Shown one piece after another: positions 50,944 through 60,861 of a stretch of DNA of 64,000 nucleotides. The notes beneath the pieces are model-generated. The model had not been told where the DNA came from. It saw nothing but the letters and a program-made list of their open reading frames with translations, and searched no databases. The stretch lies in contig OX031071.1 in assembly GCA_943736015.1 (NCBI GenBank), positions 1,552,501 to 1,616,500 on the forward strand. Direction: 5' to 3'. The translations under genes and the position numbers were made by a program. This stretch comes from Tridacna crocea (lineage: Eukaryota; Mollusca; Bivalvia; Cardiida; Cardiidae). Positions within the stretch are counted from its first letter, which is position 1; each line of letters starts with the position of its first letter.

Positions 50944-51605
50944 ATGGAGAGATAGAGAGGCAGAGGTAGAGAGAGAGACAGAGACAGAGAGAAAAAGAGC
51001 GAGATACAGAGAGAGACGGAGAGACAGAGACAAAGAGAGAGGATCTTATCTGAAGAACTGCTGATTATCATAGGCCGACTTAGAGACAGACAGACAGATA
51101 GAAAGAGAGAAAGACAGACAGAGACAGAGAGAGGGTCTTACCTGAAGAATTGTTGATTATCATAGGGCGACATTAGTCCATTACCCTCATCATGCCCAGC
51201 CTCACTGTGCTGATAAGTAGGATCATTCACCGAGAAATTCAGGGCTTGAATATTCTCCTTAAATTCTATAACATTGACATGATGGTCGGAGCTGTATACA
51301 GGATCTACAGGCGATGACAAGTATTTCACACTGTTGGCGGTTTCTAGTGTAGCCAGCACTGGTCCGCTATCTTCCGGTCCTTTTAGCTCCTTTTCCCCTT
51401 CTTCTCCAGAAAAGGAATCTTCTCCGCTGGAAGATGTCTCCACATTTCCATCCACCATTCTGCTGCCAACGTCCTCCACAAACAGTGTATCTCCAGTATA
51501 CCTCGGCAGCTCACCTACCCCAGGTTTTGTACCACCAGAGTAAAGCTCGGTTTTATCATATACCTCACGAAATACGTCACTCTCAACTAACGAAGAAGTT
51601 GACAT
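44072..51605 (-). CDS. Tbr: T-box transcription factor, T-brain/Eomesodermin (Tbr1/Eomes/Tbx21) subfamily, complete coding region
   Basis: Nuclear sequence-specific DNA-binding developmental regulator. Seven minus-strand coding exons: 51605-51142, 50640-50368, 49536-49382, 47118-47003, 46533-46387, 44819-44758, 44615-44072. All junction phases agree; 1761 nt, 586 aa. Residues 1-~200 are an acidic, Ser/Gly-rich N-terminal region. The T-box is ~215-403, with [59 protein letters not shown] and [34 protein letters not shown] matches the T-brain group rather than Brachyury (which has LKIKYNPFAKAF). The C-terminal ~180 residues are Gln/Ser/Tyr/His-rich with a basic AKRVRYD patch, and otherwise unlike vertebrate members. 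A hAT-like MITE starts 9 bp after the stop. Subfamily assignment is by motif, not a tree. Confidence 0.9.
44758..44819 (-). CDS. Tbr: Tbr exon 6 (end of T-box)
   Basis: A 62-nt exon for residues 386-406, [20 protein letters not shown], the minor-groove and subfamily-diagnostic helix. Donor GTGAGT. Confidence 0.93.
44866..45182 (-). repeat. Dispersed repeat with 51-bp perfect tandem duplication (Tbr intron 5)
   Basis: Inverted relative of 42066-42305. Units 45000-45050 and 45051-45101 are identical and begin CGCGTGCCTCACAACCAG. Confidence 0.75.
45201..45428 (-). mobile_element. TTAA hairpin MITE (near-consensus) in Tbr intron 5
   Basis: TTAA both ends, perfect hairpin. Confidence 0.88.
45647..46115 (-). 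mobile_element. GTAGTGGACC-family MITE split by a TTAA hairpin MITE
   Basis: Reverse-strand copy in two parts, 45647-45802 and 46029-46115, around the insertion at 45803. Confidence 0.65.
45803..46028 (-). mobile_element. TTAA hairpin MITE, GCTCATTATGAGC core
   Basis: CCCTTTCCCAAACG-type ends as at 19128; inserted in another MITE. Right TTAA mutated. Confidence 0.8.
46127..46215 (-). mobile_element. Left-arm fragment of hairpin MITE
   Basis: Starts CTTTACCATGTGACAAAGC and ends before any hairpin. Confidence 0.5.
46387..46533 (-). CDS. Tbr: Tbr exon 5 (T-box)
   Basis: Exactly 49 codons, residues 337-385, with [15 protein letters not shown] and [14 protein letters not shown]. Donor GTAAGG. 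Confidence 0.93.
46946..46988 (+). repeat. (AAT)n microsatellite
   Basis: About 14 ATA/AAT triplets just downstream of Tbr exon 4 on the minus strand. Confidence 0.95.
47003..47118 (-). CDS. Tbr: Tbr exon 4 (T-box)
   Basis: Encodes residues 298-336, [20 protein letters not shown] followed by [12 protein letters not shown]. An (ATT)n tract starts just downstream of the GTACCT donor. Confidence 0.92.
47160..47923 (-). mobile_element. Array of three TTAA hairpin MITEs in Tbr intron 3
   Basis: 47160-47528 (with ~110 bp of unrelated DNA at ~47300-47410), 47530-~47730 and ~47731-47923, head-to-tail with TTAA at junctions. Confidence 0.75.
48390..48480. repeat. Foldback repeat
   Basis: CATTGGCTAAACCGAATGGTTTAGCCAAT is an inverted repeat in two short blocks around GAAT, followed by CACATTGGCTAAATT-like echoes; related to 23405. 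Confidence 0.7.
48862..49178 (-). mobile_element. tRNA-derived SINE, full length (family reference)
   Basis: On the minus strand: A box GTAGCTCAGTCGGCAG, B box GGGTTTGATCCCTGG, then a body with GGCTTGGAAAGGAAATTGTG and CGGCGTTAAACACCATACAA, tail ATCAATCAATT. Copies or parts at 915, 18700, 36241, 41140, 52507, 53935. Confidence 0.82.
49180..49378 (+). repeat. Tetranucleotide (GAAC/CAAA/AACG)n tract
   Basis: Degenerate AACAAACAAACG/GAACGAACG repeats between the SINE head and Tbr exon 3. Confidence 0.75.
49382..49536 (-). CDS. Tbr: Tbr exon 3 (T-box)
   Basis: Encodes residues 246-298, [20 protein letters not shown] then [20 protein letters not shown]. Donor GTGAGT. Confidence 0.92.
49575..49800 (+). 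mobile_element. TTAA hairpin MITE, old, in Tbr intron 2
   Basis: Hairpin GCAGCTGGTAACCAGC with good arms; ends decayed. Confidence 0.68.
50148..50360 (+). mobile_element. GCTCGTCACGAGC-subfamily MITE abutting the Tbr exon 2 donor
   Basis: Core GCTCGTGACGAGC; its right end AAAGGGTTTTAAC overlaps the donor region, with the exon only ~8 bp away. Confidence 0.78.
50368..50640 (-). CDS. Tbr: Tbr exon 2 (T-box start)
   Basis: Encodes residues 155-246: a Pro/Tyr-rich lead-in, then [20 protein letters not shown] and [10 protein letters not shown]. The acceptor is TTACCACAG; the donor GTATGT runs directly into a hairpin MITE. Confidence 0.92.
50656..50790 (+). repeat. (TGAA)n/(TTAA)n microsatellite and MITE fragment
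   Basis: About ten TGAA units then ATTA units (50656-50704), followed by a decayed hairpin fragment. Confidence 0.8.
50902..51130 (+). repeat. (GA)n and GACA microsatellite in Tbr intron 1
   Basis: Nearly pure GA at 50902-50940, then GA/GACA mixtures surrounding the duplicated exon end. Confidence 0.9.
51043..51085 (-). pseudogene. Partial duplicate of the 3' end of Tbr exon 1 with a mutated donor
   Basis: Inside intron 1, a ~40-bp copy of the exon 1 end still reads YDNQQFF-like codons, but the donor GTAAG has become ATAAG. It sits 92 bp from the true site, and GA-rich microsatellite DNA lies around and between both copies. Confidence 0.75.
51142..51605 (-). CDS. Tbr: Tbr exon 1 (N-terminal region)
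   Basis: Encodes residues 1-155, from ATG 51605-51603 ([11 protein letters not shown]) to DNQQFFR. It is acidic and Ser-rich with no domain. Donor GTAAGA. The last ~35 bases are duplicated in the intron at ~51050-51081. Confidence 0.85.
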
Positions 51606-52123
51606 ATTGTCTGTGTCAATTCACATGCAAAACGAAGATTAAATTTTTCTAATAAATTTTTTTTTTTAATTTCTAAATCTTTTTATGTCCTTGTTGTTTG
51701 GAAAATGTTTAGAAATTTGATTTAAATGTCCCATTTATTTGTATTCTATGCTCGGAAAAAATCATTTAAATACAATTTTCTTGCAATATTTTAATCAAAT
51801 TCAAGTGATTCTTAACACTTGTCTAAATAACATAGTTTACAACAACCAATATTTTTTCACCTCGTCACACGGTGCTCAGTTTTTTTCCATGAGCAAGACA
51901 ACTTAATAGCCAATGGCAAAAATTGAACACAAATGTTCTGCACTGACCATTTAACGGTACGTTACTGATCTTTTGCTCTGACCAACAGTTACTTTTTAAA
52001 TAGCCTCGTTTTCGACCCTCATGACATTTGGTAGATATGTGCCCAAGCCCCGTTGTTATGGCAATACCTTATTAGTTCGATGCCAAACGTTCAACGAAAT
52101 AAATAGACAAATGGTTGCAACCC
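51606..52123 (-). promoter_or_regulatory. Tbr 5' flank and candidate core promoter
   Basis: AT-rich, repeat-free 0.5 kb before the Tbr start codon. A TATA-like CTATTTAAAA on the minus strand (~52003-51994) would place initiation near 51970 and give a ~360-nt leader. No other clear element was found. Confidence 0.3.
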
Positions 52124-52352
52124 TTAACTCATTACCAAACGACAATTTTTTAGGTTTGACCAAATCGAAAGAATTTGCAGACGATGATATAAAAGTGACT
52201 GAAAATTCGAAATTAGAAATTAGAAGGGCAAAAAACATTGTGGGAAAAGGAGAAAATGCTGGTTACCAGCATTTTCTTCTTTTCCCACAATGTTTTCTGA
52301 AGTCTTCTTTCTCAGGGTCGTCAAAAGTAGAGATTGTGTGGTAATGGGTTAA
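52124..52352 (-). mobile_element. TTAA hairpin MITE upstream of Tbr
   Basis: Complete, TTAA both ends; first repeat upstream of the Tbr promoter region. Hairpin fragments continue to ~52505. Confidence 0.85.
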
Positions 52353-52506
52353 CTAATCGAGCTTTCGGAAGATGTTCTTTTTTCAAAAATATTGTGGGAA
52401 AAGGAGAAAATGTTCAACAGGCGAGGAAAGGATTTTGTGAACATTGTAGGTTATGGAGAAAATACGAAATTGAGGAATTTCTTGAACATTGTAGATAAAG
52501 GAGTTT

Positions 52507-52765
52507 GTATGGCGTTTAACGCCGTTTTCAGTATTATTTCAGTTATATCGCGGCAGCCAGTGCACCTATCCATGTGTTCCTGGAGTTTCTTTTACCAATA
52601 CTCTACACAATTTTCATTCCAAGCCACTGGCTGCTTTCCCACATAATCATCGTCAAAACAGTGGTCAGCGGTGAGAGAGGAATGACAGTGAGTAGTAATC
52701 CTCGGAAAGAAATTGGCCGAGCCAGGGGTCGTAGCCAGGGATCGAACCCTGGACCCCGTGTGAAA
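52507..52765 (-). mobile_element. SINE lacking the A box
   Basis: Tail and body as at 48862 and the B box region GGGTTCGATCCCTGG; head truncated. Confidence 0.75.
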
Positions 52766-53038
52766 CAAATGCCCAAGTTAAAGGAGAATGTACGATCCTG
52801 ATGAGAAAGACCTATGAAAACATTGTGGGTAAAGAACAAAATACAAATCTGTGGATGAAAGCATTTCACAAACGATGTGGTTTGAAGGTTAAGGAGAAAG
52901 TACAAGTCTGTCGAAGAAAGGTTTTTGAAGATATCGTGGCAAAAGGATAAACTAATCTTACTTGTTATCAGCGTTTTCTCCCCCCTTTCCACCCCCCCCC
53001 CCAATATTTTCTACTCTTTTCAAGACAAATTTGGTCAT

Positions 53039-53258
53039 TTAACCCTTTACTAATTAATCCCTGGTTTTTATGACGCCGAGACAGAAGCATTCAGAAAACA
53101 TAGTGAGGAAAAGAGAAAATGCTAGGAACCAGCATTTTCTCCTTTTCCGGCGATGTTTTCTACCCTGCTGGAAACAAATTTGAGTTACATTTATTTTGTC
53201 GTGTGCAAGTGCTTTCAATTTGTTCCAGCCTAAAATTTTATCGCTTGGTAAATGTTTA
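53039..53258 (+). mobile_element. TTAA hairpin MITE
   Basis: Left TTAA 53039-53042; centre GCTAGGAACCAGC. A left-arm fragment follows at 53262-53340. Confidence 0.76.
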
Positions 53259-53462
53259 AAACTTAAGCCAACAATCCCTGGTTTTAACGACCGAAAGGAC
53301 GAAGCATTTATATTGTGAGGAAAGGAAAAAAATGCCACCAAAAAGATACCTAAACTCTTTCCTGCTAAATAACTTAAAATGCCATTTTCAAGTCGATAGT
53401 TGAAACCAAACAATTGCTATTTAAAAATTATGTTTTACAGGTAATAGTATCTCCTTATCGGA

Positions 53463-53525
53463 CAATGTAGATCAAAGATCAGACTGCACGTTCTGTGCAG
53501 TCTGATCTTGATCTACATTGTCCGC
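53463..53525. repeat. Short palindrome, GTGCAGTCTGATCTTGATCT family
   Basis: CGGACAATGTAGATCA...TGATCTACATTGTCCG, centred on TGCACGTTCTGTGCA; outer flanks also pair. Confidence 0.88.
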
Positions 53526-53764
53526 AAACGGTCTGTAAATCGCACTGATGGGTGAAGGGTAAATAAAACAGGTGTGTCAAGATTGGCCGAGGAATCTGGG
53601 AAATATGTCGATCGCTTTTGTTATAACTGTGTGCTAATTAGTCATTCCCTTATAAAGCTGTGAAAAACAGGCATATGTCCACGAGCCACGCTGTTTTTGT
53701 ATGCAGTCATGGCAGTGACAGAACTTTGTTGAGCATTTTTTTTTTCATTTATAGTACAAGATTT

Positions 53765-53830
53765 ATGAATCGAGTCAATAATAATGATAATAATAGTAAT
53801 AATAATAATATGAATAATTCTGATAATAAC
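53765..53830 (+). repeat. (AAT)n-like microsatellite
   Basis: AATAATGATAATAATAGTAA-type triplets. Confidence 0.85.
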
Positions 53831-53869
53831 ACGGTGTTTAACGCCGTTTTCAACACTATTTTTCCTATT

Positions 53870-54165
53870 CCTACAATATTTTTAAACGGCTTCTTTCTCA
53901 GGAACGTTAAAAGTCGGGATTGTGTGGTAATTGATTGATTGATTGATCGTATGGTGTTTAACGCCGTTTTCAACATTATTTCAGGTATATCGCAGCGGTC
54001 AGTGCACCTATCCATGCTTTCCTGGAGTTTCTGTTACCATGTTACCAGTACTCCCCACAATAATCTTTCCAAGCCATTGGCTGCTTTCCCACATAACCAT
54101 CGTCGAAACAACGATCAGCGGTGAGAGAGGAATGAATCCTGTCGCAATGACTATCTTCAATCCTT
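53870..54165 (-). mobile_element. MITE arm fragment and SINE 3' region
   Basis: 53870-53930 is the GGCTTCTTTCTCAGG...GTGTGGTAAT arm of a hairpin MITE; 53935-54165 is a minus-strand SINE starting with (GATT)n and TGGTGTTTAACGCCG. Confidence 0.65.
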
Positions 54166-54254
54166 CACCTTGTTCCAAATACGCCCAAATTTGGACGAGT
54201 CTGTAAAAAATATATTATTGGAGAGTAAGGAAAAAGGTTAAAAAAAAAAAAAAA

Positions 54255-54365
54255 AACAGCGGAAAAGGAGAAAAATGCTGGCAACCAGCATTTTCGCCTC
54301 TTCCCTCAATATTTAATCGCTTTTAGAAAGAAATCTAGGGCATGGTCGGCTGGTACAGAGTAAAC
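54255..54365. mobile_element. Hairpin MITE fragment
   Basis: Core ATGCTGGCAACCAGCAT with short arms after a poly-A run. Confidence 0.6.
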
Positions 54366-54519
54366 TTACTGCCGTTGACGTGAGAGCATCGTTGCCATGA
54401 CAACAAAGACATAACCTGATATTATTTTCGGATCCGAATTATCAATTTTTGAAGTCAAATAATAACATTTATTTCTCCCTTTTTTTCTGGTGATTAACCC
54501 CATTTTAAACATTATCTCA

Positions 54520-54660
54520 GTTTTCGGAAGAGTGTCCTTTGGCAAGACGCCTAAGAGCCCCAGCTTAGCATCTATGAGTCTGAGAGCATACATGAATTTG
54601 AGGATCGTCACCTTCATATGACTAAAACAGTGTTGAAAGCCGTGTTAAACACCATTCATT
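54520..54660 (+). mobile_element. 3' half of second SINE family
   Basis: GGCAAGACGCCTAAGAGCCC through TGTTAAACACCATTCATTCA, colinear with 31010-31131. Confidence 0.6.
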
Positions 54661-54824
54661 CAATCATAACCTTTATTTTGGCATAAAATACATGTATATT
54701 ATAGGATCTGACATAACTTGGCTTTTGAGATAAGATTTTCTTAAAGGAATCTAGAGAAATGTTATTAAGCGAGCCTTTGGCAAAAAAAAAAACAACAACA
54801 ACAAAACATCCTTGTACTCCTAAA

Positions 54825-55290
54825 GCCTTTCAATTTTCATTAATAAATTAGTAGTCGAAACCCATCCGACAACAAGAGAAATTAGAGATTTACTTCGGCC
54901 CAGGTCCACACCGACAGAAAACACAATCTATTTTTACATGAGCAACTCGCTCATTTACAAACCGGAAATACACAGACGAAGCCTGAAACATAGCGTCCGA
55001 AGAAGACATTATTGAAAATAATTACATGTGTATGTTATGGAATTTTAGCGTCATAAGTCACGTGCCAGTCACTTGACCTTCCCACAATGCTTTTTGAGTT
55101 CCGGTGCAAAATCTAAAAATAACCTCAGAGGCTAGGGAACATTTTAAGGGGGTATAATCCATTCTTTTTTTTTTAAATCTTATGATTCTCAATAATTGAT
55201 GAATTTATAATGTTTTTTTTTCAGATAGATTTATGTGATATAAAATATTTTTCAATTTAGTAAGATATGAAAAACCTAAATACCGACCTT
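54825..55290. repeat. Duplicated segment, copy A
   Basis: Colinear at roughly 80 percent by eye with 58105-58590. Conserved blocks: CGACAACAAGAGAAAT, CTATTTTTACATGAGCAA, TCACGTGCCAGTCACTTGA, AAATCTAAAAATAAC. Confidence 0.75.
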
Positions 55291-55359
55291 TAAGCCCAGA
55301 GCCTCAACAACTGAGCTACCGTGCCAATGAAATTGTACATGACGTTGATAGAATGATCC

Positions 55360-55590
55360 AAACCCTCTAGCAAACAATCTTAAGTTTTTTACGACCACAG
55401 GGAAGAGGGCTTTTGAAAACATTGTGGAAAAAGGAGAAAATGCTGGCAACCAGCATTTTCTCCTTTTTCCACAACGTTTTCTACCTTTTCAAAGGCAGAT
55501 TCAATAATTTCACGTACTTTCAAGTTTTCCTACGAGAATGCTGTCAACTTGGATAAGTTATAATTTTTTGCGTAAAGTAAAAGGGGTAAT
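55360..55590 (+). mobile_element. TTAA hairpin MITE
   Basis: Hairpin intact with centre GCTGGCAACCAGC; ends decayed. Confidence 0.75.
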
Positions 55591-55789
55591 TACAGTGAAA
55601 CCTTCAGATCTTTGAAACCAATATTTTCTTCTTCTTCTCCCACATTTTTTCTAACCGCATCAGTATTTGAAAATTTTAGACAGAAAAATTCAATACAGAA
55701 TGATCCCCTCATCTTGCTGTCTTCCTAGTTGTTGTTTCTGTCGATCAAGTTTTCCCCTTCGCTGTGTTGTTTTGATTTCGTTATTGCTA

Positions 55790-56230
55790 TTTCATTGTTG
55801 TTTTCATATTGTTATTTGTTGTTGTTGTTGTTGTTTGTTATTTTCCTTGTTTTTCCCCTTTTTGTTGTTTATTTTGATCATCTATTTCGTTCTATTTTTT
55901 TTTCTTGTGGGGAGTTGGAAGGTTGTTGTTTAGTTTTTCTTGTTGTTTTTGTGATATTGTTTCATGTTGGGGTTCCTCATCTTGTTGCAGATCATGTGTT
56001 TCTTGTTGTACGTTATTTAATGTTGTTTTCAGGTTTTGTATTGTCTTGTTTTCAGGTTTTGTTGTTGTTTGGTTTTGTTGTTGTTTCATATCTTGTTGTT
56101 GCTGCGTTTATAGTACTTGTTCATATTTTTTTTTGTTTTCTTCGCTTTTTTTTCTGTTTTTGACCATGATGATTATTATGATGATTATCATCATCATAAT
56201 CATCATCATCATCACCATCATCATCATGTT
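55790..56230 (+). repeat. GTT-rich tract and (CAT/ATG)n microsatellite
   Basis: 55790-56140 is TTGTTGTTTG-rich low-complexity DNA; 56168-56228 is ATGATT/CATCAT repeats. Open frames here are compositional. Confidence 0.85.
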
Positions 56231-56269
56231 TTTTTTCGTCCTCCTCCTCTTCAGGCTTTGATGTGGCTG

Positions 56270-58104
56270 CATTTGGTAGGTTCTCTCCCTTCTCCTGCCC
56301 CTAAAACATTCCATTTCATACTGTACCACACGGAAAAAAACTTCGGGGTTGTTGTAGCAGAGCGAAAAGCTTCCGGGTCGTAGTAGTGAAAAGTAGCACT
56401 ACTTTAAAAATTGAAGGCAAGCAATTTCTGCCTGATGCTGTGTTTTACGAATAAAGAAAGAAGGACAAGCCTGTAATGTCTATTTAGTTGATAACTTGAC
56501 GATTTCTGTTGAAAATGAGTTCGCTTTAATTATTGGAGAGGTCATCAGACCTCTCCTACAGTGTTGAGTTTAAAAGGCAGACTGCCACAGAATTTGCTGT
56601 CTAATTTTGTCTCTTCTAGCGTAATTGTTCCAAGATACAGTCTGTTTCGTCATGGTTTTGTAAATAAAAGGAAATAAAGAAACCGAAACAGGAAATGGAC
56701 GTGGTTTATTTTTATAAATTATGAATTTCAGAAAAGATTTAATTTAGTAATTTGCCATGGCTCCAAATAAACTCTCTAATAATTGTAGTTTTTTTTTTTA
56801 TTGAGCAAATTTTCCAAGCAGAAGAAAAGACACAGAAGAATTTCGTTAAAAAAGAGAAAGAAGACCGCAGAAGAACATGTAACTTGAAAATGCGACAAGA
56901 AGGTCAAATAACCGACATGTAAAGAATATGAGGTTTCTACGCGGCGGCTGTTTTTCTCGTTAGTTTACATGTACCAGAATATAATGAAATTGAAAGCTAA
57001 TAAACTATTTGAAAACATTGATGCTGACCTCTCTTGGCTTCTTTTTCAAAGAAGCCAACTTGTATTTTGGTGAAACTCTATTTTGTGGCTGTTTCAAGGA
57101 ATCTGGCCTGCAACCGGAAGAGCCTTTTCTGTCCGGAGATTTTACGTGGGTAGACGTGTGTCTTTGAGACGGAGTAGTAAGAATCGCAAATGTTAATTTC
57201 TGTTTTTTTTTTATCCTTTTTGTGAAGGCCATTGGTAATAGATATTGCACAGAAACAAACGACAAAACTCTGGGTTAACCAACCAAAGAACAGTAGAGAG
57301 TCAAATATTTGATTTACAGTCCGTTTTCAGGGTTGCGAAAAAGGAGTTGTTCGATAAGAATTGTTTACATGCGGTTGATATCAAACCACAGGAACACCGT
57401 AACACTGCTGAAAATCACTAGAGCTTGCAAATAAGCAATTTCGGAATGGATGTTTCGCCCAAAGAGAGGAAGACAGCGTCGAGTTCAACTGAGAGGTAGA
57501 TAGTTCAGAATAAAACGATAACTCTACCTTGCTAAATTGCTCCCGAATGATAGGTTATTTCCCTTCTTTAGCTTTTAAACGTTTTCTTGTTAAATGATTC
57601 GTTTGTCGTTATGTTTGCACTTAGTGTTGCTGAAAGTTCAAAGCTAAGGCTAAACATCAGAAATATTAAGGACAGAAATGCAATAAACCCCATTTTCATG
57701 TAGGGCTACAATATAAATAGACTGAAATTTCCTGTCTCTGTCGTCTGCGGCCATATCACGTTGAAAACACCGGTTCTCGTCCGATTACCGGAGTTAACCA
57801 ACGTCGAGCCCGGCTTGTACTTGGATGTGTGACCGCCTGGGAATACCGAGTGCTGTAGACTTTTCATTCGTTTTTTTCTAACAATTTTTTATTTTCTTCT
57901 TTTCATATCGCGGACAGTAATATTATTCACCGATCTGTTTTTTATTTACTTTGGAAAAAAATATCGGGAACTTTGCTTTACTTGATGGTTTCTCCAGCTA
58001 GTTACATAAGACATTATAATTTTTCTTGCTGACTTTAAAGGTGGCTTTAAAGATGGCCCTTTAGATTTTGGGACGAAAAAATCATAAAAATACAAAAAAA
58101 TCAT
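56270..58104. other. Mostly non-repetitive DNA, no confident gene
   Basis: Contains a 22-bp hairpin GGAGAGGTCATCAGACCTCTCC at ~56538, a basic 75-codon frame from an ATG near 57232 leftward to 57005, and a rightward ATG frame 57446-57494 followed by GTAGAT. Neither matches a known family. Confidence 0.35.
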
Positions 58105-58590
58105 CCTTATACTCTCAAAGCCTTTTAATTGTCATTCCCAGTAGTTGAAACCATCCAACAACAAGAGAAATCAGAGATTTACTACGGCCCTGGTTGACAC
58201 CGACGGGAAACACGGTCTATTTTTACATGAGCAATTCGCTCATTTACATACCAGAAATACACAAGTGAAGCTTCAAACATAGCGTTGGAAGAAGACATTA
58301 TGGAAAATAATTACATATTTGTTATGTTATGGAATTTAAGCGTCATTGGTCACGTGCCAGTCACTTGAGATTCCAGCAATGCTTTTTTGACTTTTGGCGA
58401 GAAATCTAAAAATAGCTGAAGAGGTTACGTAGCCTTTTAAGGGAATACCACCAAAACATTTTTCGTAATGTTATGATTCTTAATTATTGATGATTTGTCT
58501 TGATTCTTTATATAAATTTCGGTGATATATATATATAATTTTTTTTAATCTGGTGAGATATGAAAAATCTAAATACCCACCTTTAAAGGA
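58105..58590. repeat. Duplicated segment, copy B
   Basis: Second copy of 54825-55290; includes a perfect MEF2-type CTAAAAATAG and TCACGTGCC. Confidence 0.75.
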
Positions 58591-58677
58591 CACCACCAAA
58601 AGAGAAGGAAAGAATCAACGCTTTACAAAATTAGTCCTTATTATTTACAACTCTATAAAAGAAGGCTTCTGATAATA

Positions 58678-59319
58678 TTAACTCTTTACCAAACAATCCC
58701 TGTGAAAGAAGCCTTTTGAAAACATTGTGGGAAAAGGAGAAAATGCTGGTAACCAGCATTTTCTCCTTTTCCCACAATGTTTTTTAACCTTTCAAAAAAC
58801 AATTTTCATTTTTTTTTCACTCACATTTCAATTGTCGTCTGCAAATCCTTTGAATTGAAAGCATTTACAGACGGCAAAAAAAAAGTGACTGAAAATCGAA
58901 ACTTGATTTGGGAAGGGTAGAAAACATTGTGGGAAAAGGAGCAAATGCTGGTTACCAGCATTTTCTCCTTTTCCCACAGTGTTTTCAAAAGTTTTCTGTC
59001 ACAGGGTCGTCAAATTTATCTCCTTTGTAATGATTTCCACTTTTAAAGTTTGACATCTTACCTATCTGATACTAATCTTTTTCTAATGTGCTATGTTCGT
59101 TCATGTTTCACTTTTATCATTCATTATTTCCGCATTCGCTTATTCATTTCAACATACGCATTTGATATCATTTTATTTTGTTTTATTTTTTGGTTGTTTA
59201 GTCCATACCCATGTATGTATTTATAATTTATGTGTTCGGCGATGAACCTTATGTGTTCAAGCTGATATTATGAATAAAGTTTCTGTTCTGTTCTGTCAAA
59301 AGTGTGGTAATGGAGTTAA
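58678..59319. mobile_element. Two hairpin MITEs fused; second split by a retroelement tail
   Basis: 58678-~58852 (plus) joins ~58853-59319 (minus, ending TTAA 59316-59319); the latter is interrupted at 59015-59294. Confidence 0.75.
59015..59294 (+). mobile_element. 5'-truncated retroelement 3' end with (TTCTG)n tail
   Basis: Ends ATGAATAAAGTTTCTGTTCT followed by TTCTG repeats; GTCAAA flanks both sides (59009-59014, 59295-59300). The tail repeat and short target duplication suggest a CR1/L2-like LINE end or a SINE borrowing it. Confidence 0.6.
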
Positions 59320-59429
59320 TCAATAAGCCGGACTAATGGAGTATACGGTATTACTATGGAGGTAGCGTTTGTTGTGATTTTGAACAATAGAATTTTACAA
59401 TAAGCATTTTAAGTGAACCTTAATTTTAA

Positions 59430-59704
59430 TTAACCCGTTTACAAGACGACGAAATTTTAGACTGGTCCCATTGAAAGCATTTGCATGTAACAAGTTGTAG
59501 ATATTAGATATTATACCAAACAACAAAACTGTAGACCGGTCTAATATTGAAAGCACTTGCAGACGACAAAATAAAGGTAACTCAAGAATTGAAATTTGTT
59601 TCCAGAAGGGTAAGAAACATTGTTGGAAAAGGAGCAAATGCTGGTTCTCAGCATTTTCCCACGTTGTTCTCCAAAGGCTTCTATCCCAGGGTAGTAAAAA
59701 CCAG
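59430..59704 (-). mobile_element. Hairpin MITE fragments
   Basis: Left-arm fragment 59430-59485 and a nearly full copy 59511-59704 with shortened right hairpin arm. Confidence 0.65.
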
Positions 59705-60135
59705 GTTTACGACCAGTGAAAATACCGATTTTTATATTCTAGTAAAATGCTCGTTAAAAAAAAAAAAACTTTAAAAGCATTAAATAAATAGAATTTTTGT
59801 GTTTTTTATCGGATAAAGATCGAAATTTATCTTGTGAACACCATCGGTAATTTTTTTCACGAGTTTCGATCTTTAACCGAAAAAGAACTAATATCCTGTG
59901 TTTATTGGAAATGTTTTGTACAGCTGATCAATACTTCGTTTTGTCCAGAGTATCTGAACTTAGCGGGCAATATAAAGATCATGTAAGATCCACGAACACG
60001 CGGGAAAACGTTGTCTTGAAAAAGAACAAATGCCAACAATGAGCAATTTGTGTTTTAGCCACATTGATCGCAAATGTGGTTCGTAGAAAAAAAAAAAGAG
60101 TGAGAAAGAAATGGACAACATAAATGAGTATATCT

Positions 60136-60268
60136 CCATTTAACCTTATGTTGTGGGTACTCATTAGAATCGTCTCATCGAGACGATTCTAATGAGTACC
60201 CATAATATAGGGTTTCGAAGAGAAATAATGACTTTAGAATACCATCACTCCCTCTTATCTGGAATTCT
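60136..60268. mobile_element. hAT-like MITE, partial
   Basis: Perfect palindrome GTGGGTACTCATTAGAATCG/mirror and one end ATCACTCCCTCTTATCTGGA. Confidence 0.75.
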
Positions 60269-60861
60269 TGAGTTGGTTATAATATTTTTAATTTTGAAAA
60301 AATAAAAGGAAAATCATGTTTCATTCACCTCTCTAAGTTCAATAACGTACATCCGACGTGACTCACCCAGTAAAGGAGGGTATATAGATTTTCCTTTACG
60401 ATCAAACAAAACTTCGAAAGTATTTTATGTCTGATTTCAGCAAGACTTTACATTAGAAACAAAAACTGGTCAGAAAAAGCAGTGTTAGAAAAAAACACAC
60501 AACAATTTCAACCCATTTATAAATTCTTTAATTTGTTGTATCTATCAATATCTTTTCAAGAAAAATAATGTTACTATTTTCGGCGAAAACATATCTAAAT
60601 AGGCCCATTTAATAGGGGCCTTTTTGGATTCTTTTTGATGCAGATTATTTCTGTATCTTTCTTTTTTGTCAAAGACCAAAGAATAATACAAAATATACCT
60701 TTTCTCTTCAAAAGTAGAGAAACTGGAAAGTTATATTCAATAGAAAAATGCAAACTTTGTGTTCGAATATTGCGTTATGCAGTCGGTAACCTTATGTGCC
60801 TTTAAGACATCAATTATGACGTCATCTGTCTTTGGTGATAGTTGGGCTCTTAACGCCTTAC
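60269..60861. other. Non-genic stretch
   Basis: AT-rich; no repeat, exon or motif recognised. Confidence 0.4.
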
